Of a stretch of DNA of 64,000 nt, positions 52,912 through 61,189 are shown piece by piece. The notes under the pieces were generated by a model, which saw only the letters and a program-made list of their open reading frames with translations, did not search any database and had not been told where the DNA came from. Origin of the DNA: JASHPR01 sp963842355 (lineage in GTDB: Bacteria > Actinomycetota > Actinomycetes > Streptosporangiales > Streptosporangiaceae); assembly GCA_963842355.1 (NCBI GenBank), contig CAWJGC010000001.1:1-64000 (forward strand), read 5' to 3'. A program made the position numbers and the translations under genes. Position 1 is the first letter of the stretch, and every line of letters begins with the position of its first letter.

Positions 52912-55140
52912 CTAGCGCAGCGGCGCGGGCAGGGGGTCGGCGTGCAGCACCGTCAGCCGGGACACCGCCCGCGTCAGCGCGACGTAGAGCCGGTGCAGGC
53001 CGCGCGATTCGGCGGCGGCGATCCGGCCCGGCTCGACGACGATGACCTGGTCGAACTCCAGACCCTTGGCCAGCGTCACCGGCACCACGGTGAGCTGCTG
53101 ACTCTCGCTGTCGCCGTCGAGCACCGCGTGCGCCAGGCCCGCCCGGCCGAGGATGTCGGACAGTCCGGACACTTGATCATCGGCTGCGATCACCGCCGCC
53201 GAGCCCGGACGGGCCAGCGCGTCCGCGCACGTGGCCGCCAGGGTGCCGGGCAGCGTGCCCGCGGTCGCCGGGGCGATCACGAGCGACCCGGCGTCCTGGC
53301 GGATGGAGCTGGCCGGGGCCAGGCCCGGGGCGATGTGGCCGAGCAGCCTGCTGGCGTAGTCGAGGATCTGGCGCGGTACCCGGTAGCCGGTGTCCAGGAT
53401 CCGCAGCCCGGCATCCTCCTTGCCGAGATGCTCCAGGAGCTGCGGCCAGCTGGACGTGGCCCACGGCGTGGTGCCCTGCGCGATGTCGCCGAGCACGGTG
53501 GCTGATCCGGTCGAGCAGCGGCGGCCGATCGCGCGGCACTCCATCGGCGACAGGTCCTGCGCCTCGTCCACGACCACATGGGCCAGGCTCGGCGTCCGCT
53601 CGATCAGGTCGCGCACCTCGTCGATGAGCACCGCGTCCGCCGCCGACCACCGCGACGATCCTGGTCCCCGCGGCGGAGTGGCCCAGCCGATCGCGGCCTG
53701 CTCGCCGGGATGCAGCAGGCCGCCCGCGCTGGCGAGCAGGCCCGGGTCGGAGAGCAGCCGGAACACCAGCCGCACCGGGTCGGCCTTGGGCCAGATCGCG
53801 TCCACCGCCGCCCGTACCGGCCTGGTGCGCCGCACCGCCTCGTGGGTCCGGTCATCGCACGTCTCGCCGGCCGCCTCCATCCTGGTCAGGATCACGTGCG
53901 CGATGCGATGGGAGAGCATCTCCCGGCCCGTGCCGTAACGCACCCCGCTCCCACCGCGCCGACGCAACTCGTCGACCAGCGCGGCAAGCTCATGGGCGGG
54001 GACCCGCCACCGCCGGGAACCGCGGGCCAGCATGATCGCCTCGGCGGGCTCGGTCAGCCCTCGCCACAGGGCGCGCCGCAGCACCTCGGCCATGCGCGCG
54101 TCGCCCTTGATCCTCGCCGCGGGCTCGGGATCGACGGCCCGGACCGGGACCGTGCTCAGCAGGTCGGTCACGGAAAGCTGGGTCACGTCCAGCTCGCCAA
54201 GGGCCGGCAGCACGTTGCGGATATAGGCGAGGAAGGCCCGGTTCGGCCCGACTACCAGCACGCCGCCGCGGCTCATCCGCTCCTTGTGGGCGTACATCAG
54301 GTAGGCGACCCGGTGCAGGCCCACCGCGGTCTTGCCGGTACCGGGAGCGCCCTGAACGCACACCGTCTGGTCCGCGCCCGCCCGCACGATGTCATCCTGG
54401 TCCGGCTGGATCGTCGCCACGATGTCGCGCATCGGGCCGGATCTCGGCCGCTCGATCTCCTCGATCAGGATCCGGCTGGCCGCAGGCGCGGTGGCGGCAG
54501 GCCCCGCGGTGGCCGCAGGCGCGGTGGCGGCAGGCCCCGCGGTGGCCGCAGGCGCGGTGGCCGCAGGCCCCGCGGCGGCGGCAGGCCCCGCGGCGGCGGC
54601 AGGCCCGCGAGCCAAGGCGAAGTGCTCGTCCTCGTAGGCAGTCAGCTCGCCGCCGGAGAACCCGAACCTGCGCCGGCGGGCCAGTCCCATCGGCTCGGCC
54701 GGGCTGGCCCGGTAGAACGGCCGGGACACCGGAGCCCGCCAGTCGATCACGACGGGCCGGCCGTCGCCGTCATGCACGTGACGCCGGCCGATGTGGAAGC
54801 GCTCGCCCGCCACCGCGCCGGCATCGCCGGCCTCGTCCGCCTGGTCGGGGGCGTCGGCGTAGTCCAGGCGGCCGAAGAACAGCGGCGTGTCCGGCAGGTC
54901 GACCAGCGCCTCGGCGCGGCGGTACAGGTCGGCCTTCAGGTACTCGACCGACACCGGGTCGGCCCCGAGCGCGCGCAGCGAGAGCACGTCGTCGCGCATG
55001 AGCCGCAGGAATTCGCGTGAGCTGCGCAGGTGAGCCCGTTCCGCCACCATCACCGGGTCGTCCCCGCCCCGATCACGCTCCCCGCCCCGTGCTGCCCGGG
55101 TGTCGTGACCCTTGCTGTCCGGGTAGGTGGCCGAGGGCAT
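52912..55140 (-). CDS. HelD/HelR-type superfamily-1 ATPase
   Basis: 742 residues from the ATG at 55140, fixed by AAGGAGG at 55150-55156. An N-terminal coiled coil (residues about 20-60) is followed by RFHIGRRHVHDGDGRPVVID and WRAPVSRPFYR, the typical HelD stretch, Walker A VQGAPGTGKTAVGLHR (about 264), Walker B VVDEAQDLSP (about 518) and a C-terminal helicase motif YVALTRAVSRLTV. HelD proteins strip RNA polymerase from DNA; the HelR branch gives rifampicin resistance. A 45-residue Ala/Pro/Gly repeat (residues about 176-220) is an insertion. No rifampicin-associated element is visible upstream. Confidence 0.85.
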   Translation of the reverse strand: MPSATYPDSKGHDTRAARGGERDRGGDDPVMVAERAHLRSSREFLRLMRDDVLSLRALGADPVSVEYLKADLYRRAEALVDLPDTPLFFGRLDYADAPDQADEAGDAGAVAGERFHIGRRHVHDGDGRPVVIDWRAPVSRPFYRASPAEPMGLARRRRFGFSGGELTAYEDEHFALARGPAAAAGPAAAAGPAATAPAATAGPAATAPAATAGPAATAPAASRILIEEIERPRSGPMRDIVATIQPDQDDIVRAGADQTVCVQGAPGTGKTAVGLHRVAYLMYAHKERMSRGGVLVVGPNRAFLAYIRNVLPALGELDVTQLSVTDLLSTVPVRAVDPEPAARIKGDARMAEVLRRALWRGLTEPAEAIMLARGSRRWRVPAHELAALVDELRRRGGSGVRYGTGREMLSHRIAHVILTRMEAAGETCDDRTHEAVRRTRPVRAAVDAIWPKADPVRLVFRLLSDPGLLASAGGLLHPGEQAAIGWATPPRGPGSSRWSAADAVLIDEVRDLIERTPSLAHVVVDEAQDLSPMECRAIGRRCSTGSATVLGDIAQGTTPWATSSWPQLLEHLGKEDAGLRILDTGYRVPRQILDYASRLLGHIAPGLAPASSIRQDAGSLVIAPATAGTLPGTLAATCADALARPGSAAVIAADDQVSGLSDILGRAGLAHAVLDGDSESQQLTVVPVTLAKGLEFDQVIVVEPGRIAAAESRGLHRLYVALTRAVSRLTVLHADPLPAPLR

Positions 55141-55200
55141 GGCAGATCTCCTCCTTGCTCGCGGAAAGCCGCGCTGGCGGGATGTCGTGGGATCGGGATG

Positions 55201-55248
55201 TCGTGGGGTGGGGACGGCGTGGGGTGGGGACGGCGTGGGGTGGGGATG
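55201..55248 (-). repeat. 16-bp tandem repeat, three units
   Basis: The unit GCGTGGGGTGGGGACG is repeated three times, with one or two changes in the first and last. It sits about 60 bp upstream of the helicase start, in its untranslated or promoter region. Apart from this, 55249-55475 holds nothing recognisable. Confidence 0.85.
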
Positions 55249-55475
55249 GCTGGAGCCGTGCTGGGTCACGGACGGGAATCCGTGCCGGGGATGGTGCGGC
55301 GCTGTCGCGCGGCGGCGCGGCCGTACTCGCGCGGCGGTCATGGTGGCGGGCGGTCGTCTGGACGGTGACGCAAGGGCAAAGAATCCTAACAAGGCCGCCC
55401 CGTCCAGTCATCTCGTTTTCCGGTCGGGGCCGCAGGTGGCCGCCCGCCGGGCAGGCTTGATCGGGCCCGATTTTG

Positions 55476-56144
55476 TGATCTAGGACCCAGAAACATCTAT
55501 TGGGCTCGTCGCGGGATAACCCGCTGCTGTGCCTCCCGGCGGTCAGCCTCGTGGTAAGCGGGGCTGCGAATCGGGGGGCGGCGGAGCCCCGCCCGGCGCC
55601 TGGCCGGCGTGGTGCCCATGATCCATGCCGTGAATTCCGGCATTTCCTGCGTTTTGGGTCCGGCCGGTGCCGTTGCCGGTTCCCGTTCCCGGCGAACCCG
55701 GCGATGAATGTGAGTCTGCTGTACACGGGTGTACACCAAAGCCGCATTCACGGGGCGGGATGCCGGGGCGGCGGCCGGGAAGCCGGGGAGGCGGCCGGGA
55801 AGCCGGGGAGGCGGCCGGGAAGCCGGGGATGCCGGGGCGGCGGCCGGGGATGCCGGGGCGGCGGCCGGGGAGCCGGGGAGGCGGCCGGGAAGCCGGGGAG
55901 GCGGCCGGGAAGCCGGGGCGGCAGGCGGGGATGCCGGGGCGGCGGGCCTGCGGCCGGGACGAAGACCACGAAACGGGGGGCAAATGGTTGGACGATGGCT
56001 GGCTGTCCGGCCTGGCGCCAGCCCCCGGCCAGCCGCGTCGTCCGCTGACCGGCGCCGGGTCAGGGAACTGGGCGCCGAATCCATGATCAAACCAGCGTGT
56101 TGATCATCTGCGCGCCCCATACAGGGGTTTGGGGTCCTAGATCA
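55476..56144 (+). repeat. Dispersed intergenic element, copy 3, full length with terminal inverted repeats
   Basis: The left end TGATCTAGGACCC is the exact reverse complement of the right end. Contents: TGAATTCCGGCATTTCC block, palindrome TGTACACGGGTGTACA (55720-55735), an 180-bp minisatellite (about 55755-55945) with units such as GGCGGCCGGGAAGCCGGGGA, then the CAAATGGTTGGAC block and GATCAAACCAGCGTGTTGATC. 669 bp. It occupies most of the gap between the helicase and the next gene. Open frames inside are composition artefacts. Confidence 0.88.
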
Positions 56145-56280
56145 CATGCGCCGCTTCGCGGCGCTCCCGCGGGGACCGGAATCGCCCCCCAGGCGTCACT
56201 AGGGGCACAGGAGCACCGGTGGAGGGCTATTTCTGGACCAGGCCATGGAGGAGACTTGCGGGGTTACCCAGGATCAGGGG

Positions 56281-57243
56281 TTACCAGGACCAGTGGAAGC
56301 CGGCCACCGTCTTCTCGATGAACCTCAGGTAGCGATGGACCGAGTGCTGGCTGTCCAGGGCGACGGGCACCTGCTCGATGATCTCCCCCTCCAGCCCGTC
56401 CCAGCTCGCCCACCACACGCCGGCCGGCAGCTTGTCGGGGTGGAACTCGACGCGAATGTCGAAGTTCTCCAGCCGTCCCATGACCGCACGCCGGTACTCG
56501 CGCTGGCGGGCGTCGAGCGGATCCGGCGCGTAGTGGTACGTCGTCCAGTATTCCAGTGTCGAGGTCTCGCCGACGTCCAGCGCCCGCGCGAGCGAGATGT
56601 ACGTGCCGAAGACATCGTCGCTGACCTGGTAGAGCTCTCCGGTCAGATCGGTGCAGCCCTGCCCGACCTCCAGGGTCAGGGCCTTGGTGTCGTACAGGTA
56701 CGGGATGCGGTCCAGGCCGTCGGCGATCGCCTCGATGACCTGGAGGGTGCGCGCGCGAGCCGGCAGGCCGTCGGCTCCCACGTGGACGTGATCGTGCAGG
56801 GACAGCGTCTGATGCCGGCGCGGGCCGATGGCCGTATGCAGGTCCTGCTCGGTCCGGGTGGTGACGGCCCGGCGGCCGGACAGGATGCTGATCGTGCCCG
56901 AGCCCTCCCACAGCTGCCAGAGACGGTCGGCCTCTTGATCGGAGAACCCGAACGCGTCGATGAACAGCGACAGCGCCGAGCGGCTGAGCAGCCTCCCGGA
57001 CAGCGCGCGGGACACGGTGTCCTTGAGCTGGTGCGGCAGCACGTCTTCGTCGCCGGCAATGCGCGGGTAGCTCCAGAGGTAGCGGGCCAGCACCTCGGCC
57101 ACGGCGAGCTGGGTGATCGCGCCCGGCCGGGACCTGACCACGTGCTGCTCCCATTGTCGCCGGTAGCTCCCTGGTCGTTGCAGCAGTTCACGCAGGTAGC
57201 TTGCCGCGGCGCGGCGACCGGCGGCGGAGGGGATAGCGCTCAC
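56281..57243 (-). CDS. Conserved hypothetical protein
   Basis: 320 residues from a GTG at 57243 (an ATG at 57354 is also possible). It opens VSAIPSAAGRRAAASYLREL. Motifs: FIDAFGFSDQEADRLWQLWE, SLHDHVHVGADGLPARARTL, TSTLEYWTTYHYAPDPLDAR and PAGVWWASWDGLEGEIIEQV. These look like a folded soluble protein, and I have seen similar actinobacterial proteins without assigned function. No membrane segment or enzyme signature. Transcribed alone, preceded by an AT-richer patch (57270-57300). Confidence 0.75.
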   Translation of the reverse strand: MSAIPSAAGRRAAASYLRELLQRPGSYRRQWEQHVVRSRPGAITQLAVAEVLARYLWSYPRIAGDEDVLPHQLKDTVSRALSGRLLSRSALSLFIDAFGFSDQEADRLWQLWEGSGTISILSGRRAVTTRTEQDLHTAIGPRRHQTLSLHDHVHVGADGLPARARTLQVIEAIADGLDRIPYLYDTKALTLEVGQGCTDLTGELYQVSDDVFGTYISLARALDVGETSTLEYWTTYHYAPDPLDARQREYRRAVMGRLENFDIRVEFHPDKLPAGVWWASWDGLEGEIIEQVPVALDSQHSVHRYLRFIEKTVAGFHWSW

Positions 57244-57414
57244 GAGATCTCGGGTCCTCGGCGTTGCGAAGTTACTGCGATACTTACGGGTTACCTTACG
57301 AGCATGCCTCCGAAAAGGTGGCAAGCCGGTAATAGGGGGGCGGGCCCGTCGCATTGCGGCGGGCCCGACAGATGTCCCGGGACCTCAGAAAGCCGACGAC
57401 CAGGGCCGTAGGCG

Positions 57415-58272
57415 TCAGAACAGCACGGACATGAACGTGCCGGCCTCGGCGAATCCGACCCGCCGGTACGCGGCCCGCGCCGGAGCGTTGAAGTCGTTGA
57501 CGTACAGCGACACCACCGGCGCCACCGACCGCATGGCCTCAGCGGCCACCGCCGCCATGCCGCGCGAGGCGTGCCCGCGCCCGCGCCGTTCCGGCGGGAC
57601 CCAGACTCCCTGAACCTGGCAGGCCAGCGGGGTGACCGCACCGATCTCGGCCTTGAAGACCACCTGGCCGTTCTCGATCCGGGCGAACGAGCGGCCCGCG
57701 CGGATCAACTCCGCCACGCGCGCCCGGTACGCCGCTCCCCCGTCCGGCCCGATCGGCGACACCCCGACCTCTTCGGTGAACATGGCCACGGACGCCGGCA
57801 GCAGCGTATCGATCTCGTCCGGCCGGACCGGGCGCACCAGCGGATCGGGCGCCACCAGCGGTTCCGCGGAGATCGCCATGACCGGCTGGACCGCCCTGAT
57901 CTCACGGGGACGGCCCCAGTACGGCGCCAGCAGCCCCCAAAGTTCTTGAACGGCATCCGCGGGCCCGACGATCGACGAGCAACGGCGGCCTTGCAGCCGG
58001 GCGCGCTCCGCGAACGCGGCCACGGCACCTGACGTCGCGTTCACCGGCACCAGGTTGGCACCCGAGTAACACAGCGAGGTCATCCGCCCGGACTCCAGGA
58101 AACCCCACATCTGGGCCCCGAGCCGGCCCGGGTCGACCCCGGCCGCGTGCACCCGCGAACTGACAAAGACGTTCGTGACCGAATCGCGGTCGCAGATGTT
58201 GAGAACCTCGTCCCGATCGCGATCGTTCAGCAGGCGCAGCGACGACGAACGCCATGCCCTGGTGCGCAGCAC
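57415..58272 (-). CDS. DUF4081-GNAT acetyltransferase
   Basis: 285 residues. The N-terminal DUF4081 part contains VTNVFVSSRVHAAGVDPGRL then LESGRMTSLCYSGANLVPVN; the C-terminal GNAT domain has the acetyl-CoA motif VWVPPERRGRGHASRGMAAV and VSLYVNDFNAPARAAYRRVG. This is the type found in the ispG neighbourhood of actinobacteria (Rv2867c-like). Substrate unknown. Start at a GTG or ATG near 58272. Confidence 0.88.
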   Translation of the reverse strand: MLRTRAWRSSSLRLLNDRDRDEVLNICDRDSVTNVFVSSRVHAAGVDPGRLGAQMWGFLESGRMTSLCYSGANLVPVNATSGAVAAFAERARLQGRRCSSIVGPADAVQELWGLLAPYWGRPREIRAVQPVMAISAEPLVAPDPLVRPVRPDEIDTLLPASVAMFTEEVGVSPIGPDGGAAYRARVAELIRAGRSFARIENGQVVFKAEIGAVTPLACQVQGVWVPPERRGRGHASRGMAAVAAEAMRSVAPVVSLYVNDFNAPARAAYRRVGFAEAGTFMSVLF

Positions 58273-58294
58273 GATCCCAGCGTATCGGCTCTGT

Positions 58295-58380
58295 TGCCCG
58301 GGGGGGACGACCCCCCAGGACCCCCCCGGCCATCCGCTCGGGCCAGCCTCCGGCCGGCCGTCGCGGCTGGCACCGGCTCC
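58295..58380. repeat. GC-hairpin repeat, copy near the GNAT gene
   Basis: GGGGGGGACGACCCCCC (58300-58316) is followed by AGGACCCCCCCGG and, later, CATCCGCTCGGGCC, as in the 32865 copy; a second hairpin-like GGCCGGCCGTCGCGGCTGGC is also kept. It lies immediately upstream of the GNAT start. Confidence 0.85.
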
Positions 58381-58455
58381 GCCGCCTCACACCCTCCGTG
58401 CCATCCGCGGTGCTGACGCTCGGCGGGCGACCCACCCCGTACGCCTGCGGCGGGA

Positions 58456-60000
58456 TCATCCGGGGGGCGGGTCGGGGAGCGCCGGGCAGGTCGCGTTCAC
58501 CAGGCCCGGGCGCGACGGCAGCGCGCCCGTGGCCAGGTACCGGTTCAGGTAACCGTCCACGCACGCATTGGGCGGATCCGCGAGCGACTGGCCGTGGTTG
58601 CCGCCGCCCTCGACCACGACCATCCGGGCGCTCGGCAGCCGCCGGTGCGCCACCTGCGCCCCGGCGTACGGGGTCGCGGCGTCCAGCGTGCCCTGCAGCA
58701 TCAAGATCCCCGGCAGTCCCGCGCCCTTGATCTGCAGCGGCTTGGCCGGCCCCTTGACCGGCCAGAACGCGCAGGCCGCGTTGAACCAGGCGTTGTCCCA
58801 GGCCTCGAACGGCGCCGTCGCGTAGACCGTCCTGGTGGCCGAGTTCCACGCGGCCCAGCTGCGGGGCCAGTTCACGTCGGCGCACTCCACCGCGTTGTAG
58901 ACGGCGAATTCGTTCTCGTTCTGCACGCCCTCCTGGTCATACTGCGTGGTCAGCTGCGCGGTCGAGCCGCCGTGCAGGTAAGCGGCGATCGCGGCGGCGA
59001 GGCCCGGCCAGTACCCGTTGTCGTAGCCGCCGACCAGCACCGTGTCGTCGAACTCGTCGGGGCCGATCTGCGGCCCCGACGGGCCCGGGATGGGATGCGC
59101 CGCCAGGTCCGACCGCGCCTGGTAGAAGCTCGCGCTCACCTGGGCGGCGGTGGAGCCGAGGTGGTAGACGCTGTCGTACCTGGCCATCCACGCGAAGAAC
59201 GCCAGCAGCCGGGCCTCGAACGCGTAGTCCTGGTCGATGTTGTCGGTCCACCACGCCCCGTTCGGGTCGACGACGCTGTCCAGCACCATGCGGTGCACCC
59301 GGGAAGGGAACAGCGTCGCGTACACCTGCCCGAGATAGGTCCCGTAGGAGTACCCGAAGTAACTGATCTGCCGCTGTCCCAGGGCCGCCCGGATGGAGTC
59401 CATGTCCCGGGCGATGTTCTCGGTCGTCATGTACGGCAGCAGCCAGCCGTACTTCTTCCCGCAGTCCGCCGCGTACAGCTTGGCCCGGTTTATGTCCTCC
59501 TGCTCCTCTGCGGCGGAGGACGGGATGTAGTCGGGCCGGGCCCGGGAGAAGAACGACGCGTCGCAGTGCATCGACGGCACCGAGCTTCCGACCCCCCGGG
59601 TGTCGAAGCCGATGATGTCGTACTCGGATGCGACGCCGCGGTCGAGGCCCCCGGCCACGAACGCCGCCAGGCTGAGGCCGGAGCCGCCCGGCCCGCCGGG
59701 ATTGACCAGCAGTACGCCCTGACGCTGGCTCGCGGGCGCCGTGGCCGGCACCCGGGACAGGGCCAGCGTGATCTTCCTGCCGCCCGGGTTGCGGTAGTCC
59801 AGCGGGACCTGCAGGCTCGAGCACTGCAGCGTGGCGCCCTGCTCGGTGCATGGATGCCAGCTCAGCGCGGACGTGTCCGACAAGGACCCGGACGCCGCAG
59901 GTGTCGTCCCCGATCCAGCGGACGCGCCGCTGCACCCGGCGACCGCCCCGGCGATCACTACCGCCGCTGCCGCCACGGCGCCAGTCAGGACATGTCTCAT
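58456..60000 (-). CDS. Secreted alpha/beta-hydrolase lipoprotein (TAP-like)
   Basis: 514 residues. Lipoprotein signal ending GAVAGC. Catalytic Ser in YFGYSYGTYLGQVY (about residue 217), Asp in LMLQGTLDAATPYAGAQVAH, His in VVEGGGNHGQSLA; GFDTRGVGSSVPSMHC is the oxyanion-hole region. The C-terminal TAP-like domain is complete. Such enzymes cut tripeptides or hydrolyse esters outside the cell. Between GNAT and ispG on the same strand. Confidence 0.92.
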   Translation of the reverse strand: MRHVLTGAVAAAAVVIAGAVAGCSGASAGSGTTPAASGSLSDTSALSWHPCTEQGATLQCSSLQVPLDYRNPGGRKITLALSRVPATAPASQRQGVLLVNPGGPGGSGLSLAAFVAGGLDRGVASEYDIIGFDTRGVGSSVPSMHCDASFFSRARPDYIPSSAAEEQEDINRAKLYAADCGKKYGWLLPYMTTENIARDMDSIRAALGQRQISYFGYSYGTYLGQVYATLFPSRVHRMVLDSVVDPNGAWWTDNIDQDYAFEARLLAFFAWMARYDSVYHLGSTAAQVSASFYQARSDLAAHPIPGPSGPQIGPDEFDDTVLVGGYDNGYWPGLAAAIAAYLHGGSTAQLTTQYDQEGVQNENEFAVYNAVECADVNWPRSWAAWNSATRTVYATAPFEAWDNAWFNAACAFWPVKGPAKPLQIKGAGLPGILMLQGTLDAATPYAGAQVAHRRLPSARMVVVEGGGNHGQSLADPPNACVDGYLNRYLATGALPSRPGLVNATCPALPDPPPG

Positions 60001-60040
60001 ATGGCCATCCTGCCCGACGCGGCGTATCCTGCGGCGCGGA

Positions 60041-61177
60041 TCAACTCTCCGCGGGCTCGGTCACGGCGGCCAGCTTCATCGCCTCTTCGATCAGGGTCTC
60101 CACGATCTGCGACTCGGGCACGGTCTTGACGACCTGGCCGCGCACGAAGATCTGGCCCTTCCCGTTGCCCGAGGCCACGCCCAGGTCGGCCTCCCGGGCC
60201 TCGCCGGGCCCGTTGACCACGCAGCCCATCACCGCGACGCGCAGCGGCACGTCCAGCCCCTCCAGCGCCGCGGTCACCTGGTCGGCCAGGGTATACACGT
60301 CCACCTGGGCCCGGCCGCAGGACGGGCAGGACACGATCTCCAGGCCCCGCTCGCGCATACCCAGCGACTCCAGGATCGCGATGCCGACCTTCACCTCTTC
60401 GACCGGCGGGGCCGACAGCGACACCCGGATCGTGTCCCCGATGCCCTCGGCCAGCAGGGCCCCGAACGCGACCGCCGACTTGACCGTGCCCTGGAAGGCC
60501 GGCCCCGCCTCGGTGACACCCAGGTGCAGCGGGTAATCGCACTTGCTGGCCAGCAGCCGGTAGGCGTTGACCATCACGACCGGGTCGTGGTGCTTGACCG
60601 AGATCTTGATGTCGGTGAAGCCGTGCTCCTCGAACAGCGAGCACTCCCACAGCGCGGACTCCGTCAGCGCCTCGGCCGTGGCCTTGCCGTACTTGGCCAG
60701 CAGCCGCTTGTCCAGCGAGCCCGCGTTCACGCCGATCCTGATCGGCACGCCCGCGGCCGACGCCGCCCGCGCGATCTCGGCGACCTTGTCGTCGAACGCC
60801 TTGATGTTGCCCGGGTTCACCCGGACGGCCGCGCAGCCCGCGTCGATCGCGGCGAACACGTACTTGGGCTGGAAGTGGATGTCGGCGATCACCGGGATCT
60901 GCGACTTGCGGGCGATCTCCGGCAGCGCGTCGGCGTCGTCCTGGGACGGGACCGCGACCCGGACGATCTGGCAGCCCGCCGCCGTAAGCTCCGCGATCTG
61001 CTGCAGCGTGCTGTTCACGTCGGCGGTCAACGTCGTGGTCATCGACTGGACAGAGACCGGCGCGCCGCCGCCCACCGGGACGGCGTGCTTACCCTTGCCC
61101 ACCATCACCTGGCGCGACTTCCGGCGCGGCGCCAGAGGCTCGGCGGGCATCCCGGGCAGGCCAAGATCAACAGTCAT
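60041..61177 (-). CDS. ispG: 4-hydroxy-3-methylbut-2-enyl-diphosphate synthase
   Basis: 378 residues. SVQSMTTTLTADVNSTLQQI, ADIHFQPKYVFAAIDAG and RVNPGNIKAF form the barrel; the cluster ligands are in EIVSCPSCGRAQVDVY and AVMGCVVNGPGEA. MEP-pathway enzyme making HMBPP. Follows the site-2 protease and dxr as in other actinobacteria. Confidence 0.96.
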   Translation of the reverse strand: MTVDLGLPGMPAEPLAPRRKSRQVMVGKGKHAVPVGGGAPVSVQSMTTTLTADVNSTLQQIAELTAAGCQIVRVAVPSQDDADALPEIARKSQIPVIADIHFQPKYVFAAIDAGCAAVRVNPGNIKAFDDKVAEIARAASAAGVPIRIGVNAGSLDKRLLAKYGKATAEALTESALWECSLFEEHGFTDIKISVKHHDPVVMVNAYRLLASKCDYPLHLGVTEAGPAFQGTVKSAVAFGALLAEGIGDTIRVSLSAPPVEEVKVGIAILESLGMRERGLEIVSCPSCGRAQVDVYTLADQVTAALEGLDVPLRVAVMGCVVNGPGEAREADLGVASGNGKGQIFVRGQVVKTVPESQIVETLIEEAMKLAAVTEPAES

Positions 61178-61189
61178 GAAGGAATCGCC

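Noticed and set aside
55141..55475. Rifampicin-associated element upstream of the helicase
   Set aside because: I found no inverted repeat of the expected form in the leader; only a GT-rich tandem repeat.
55755..55945. Possible CRISPR array
   Set aside because: Units are 18-20 bp, directly adjoining and without unique spacers; this is a minisatellite.
55500..56048. Open frame spanning the dispersed element, also present in copies 1 and 2
   Set aside because: The peptide is repeat-derived Gly/Arg sequence, the frame breaks in copy 2, and no ribosome site is seen. Kept only as part of the repeat.
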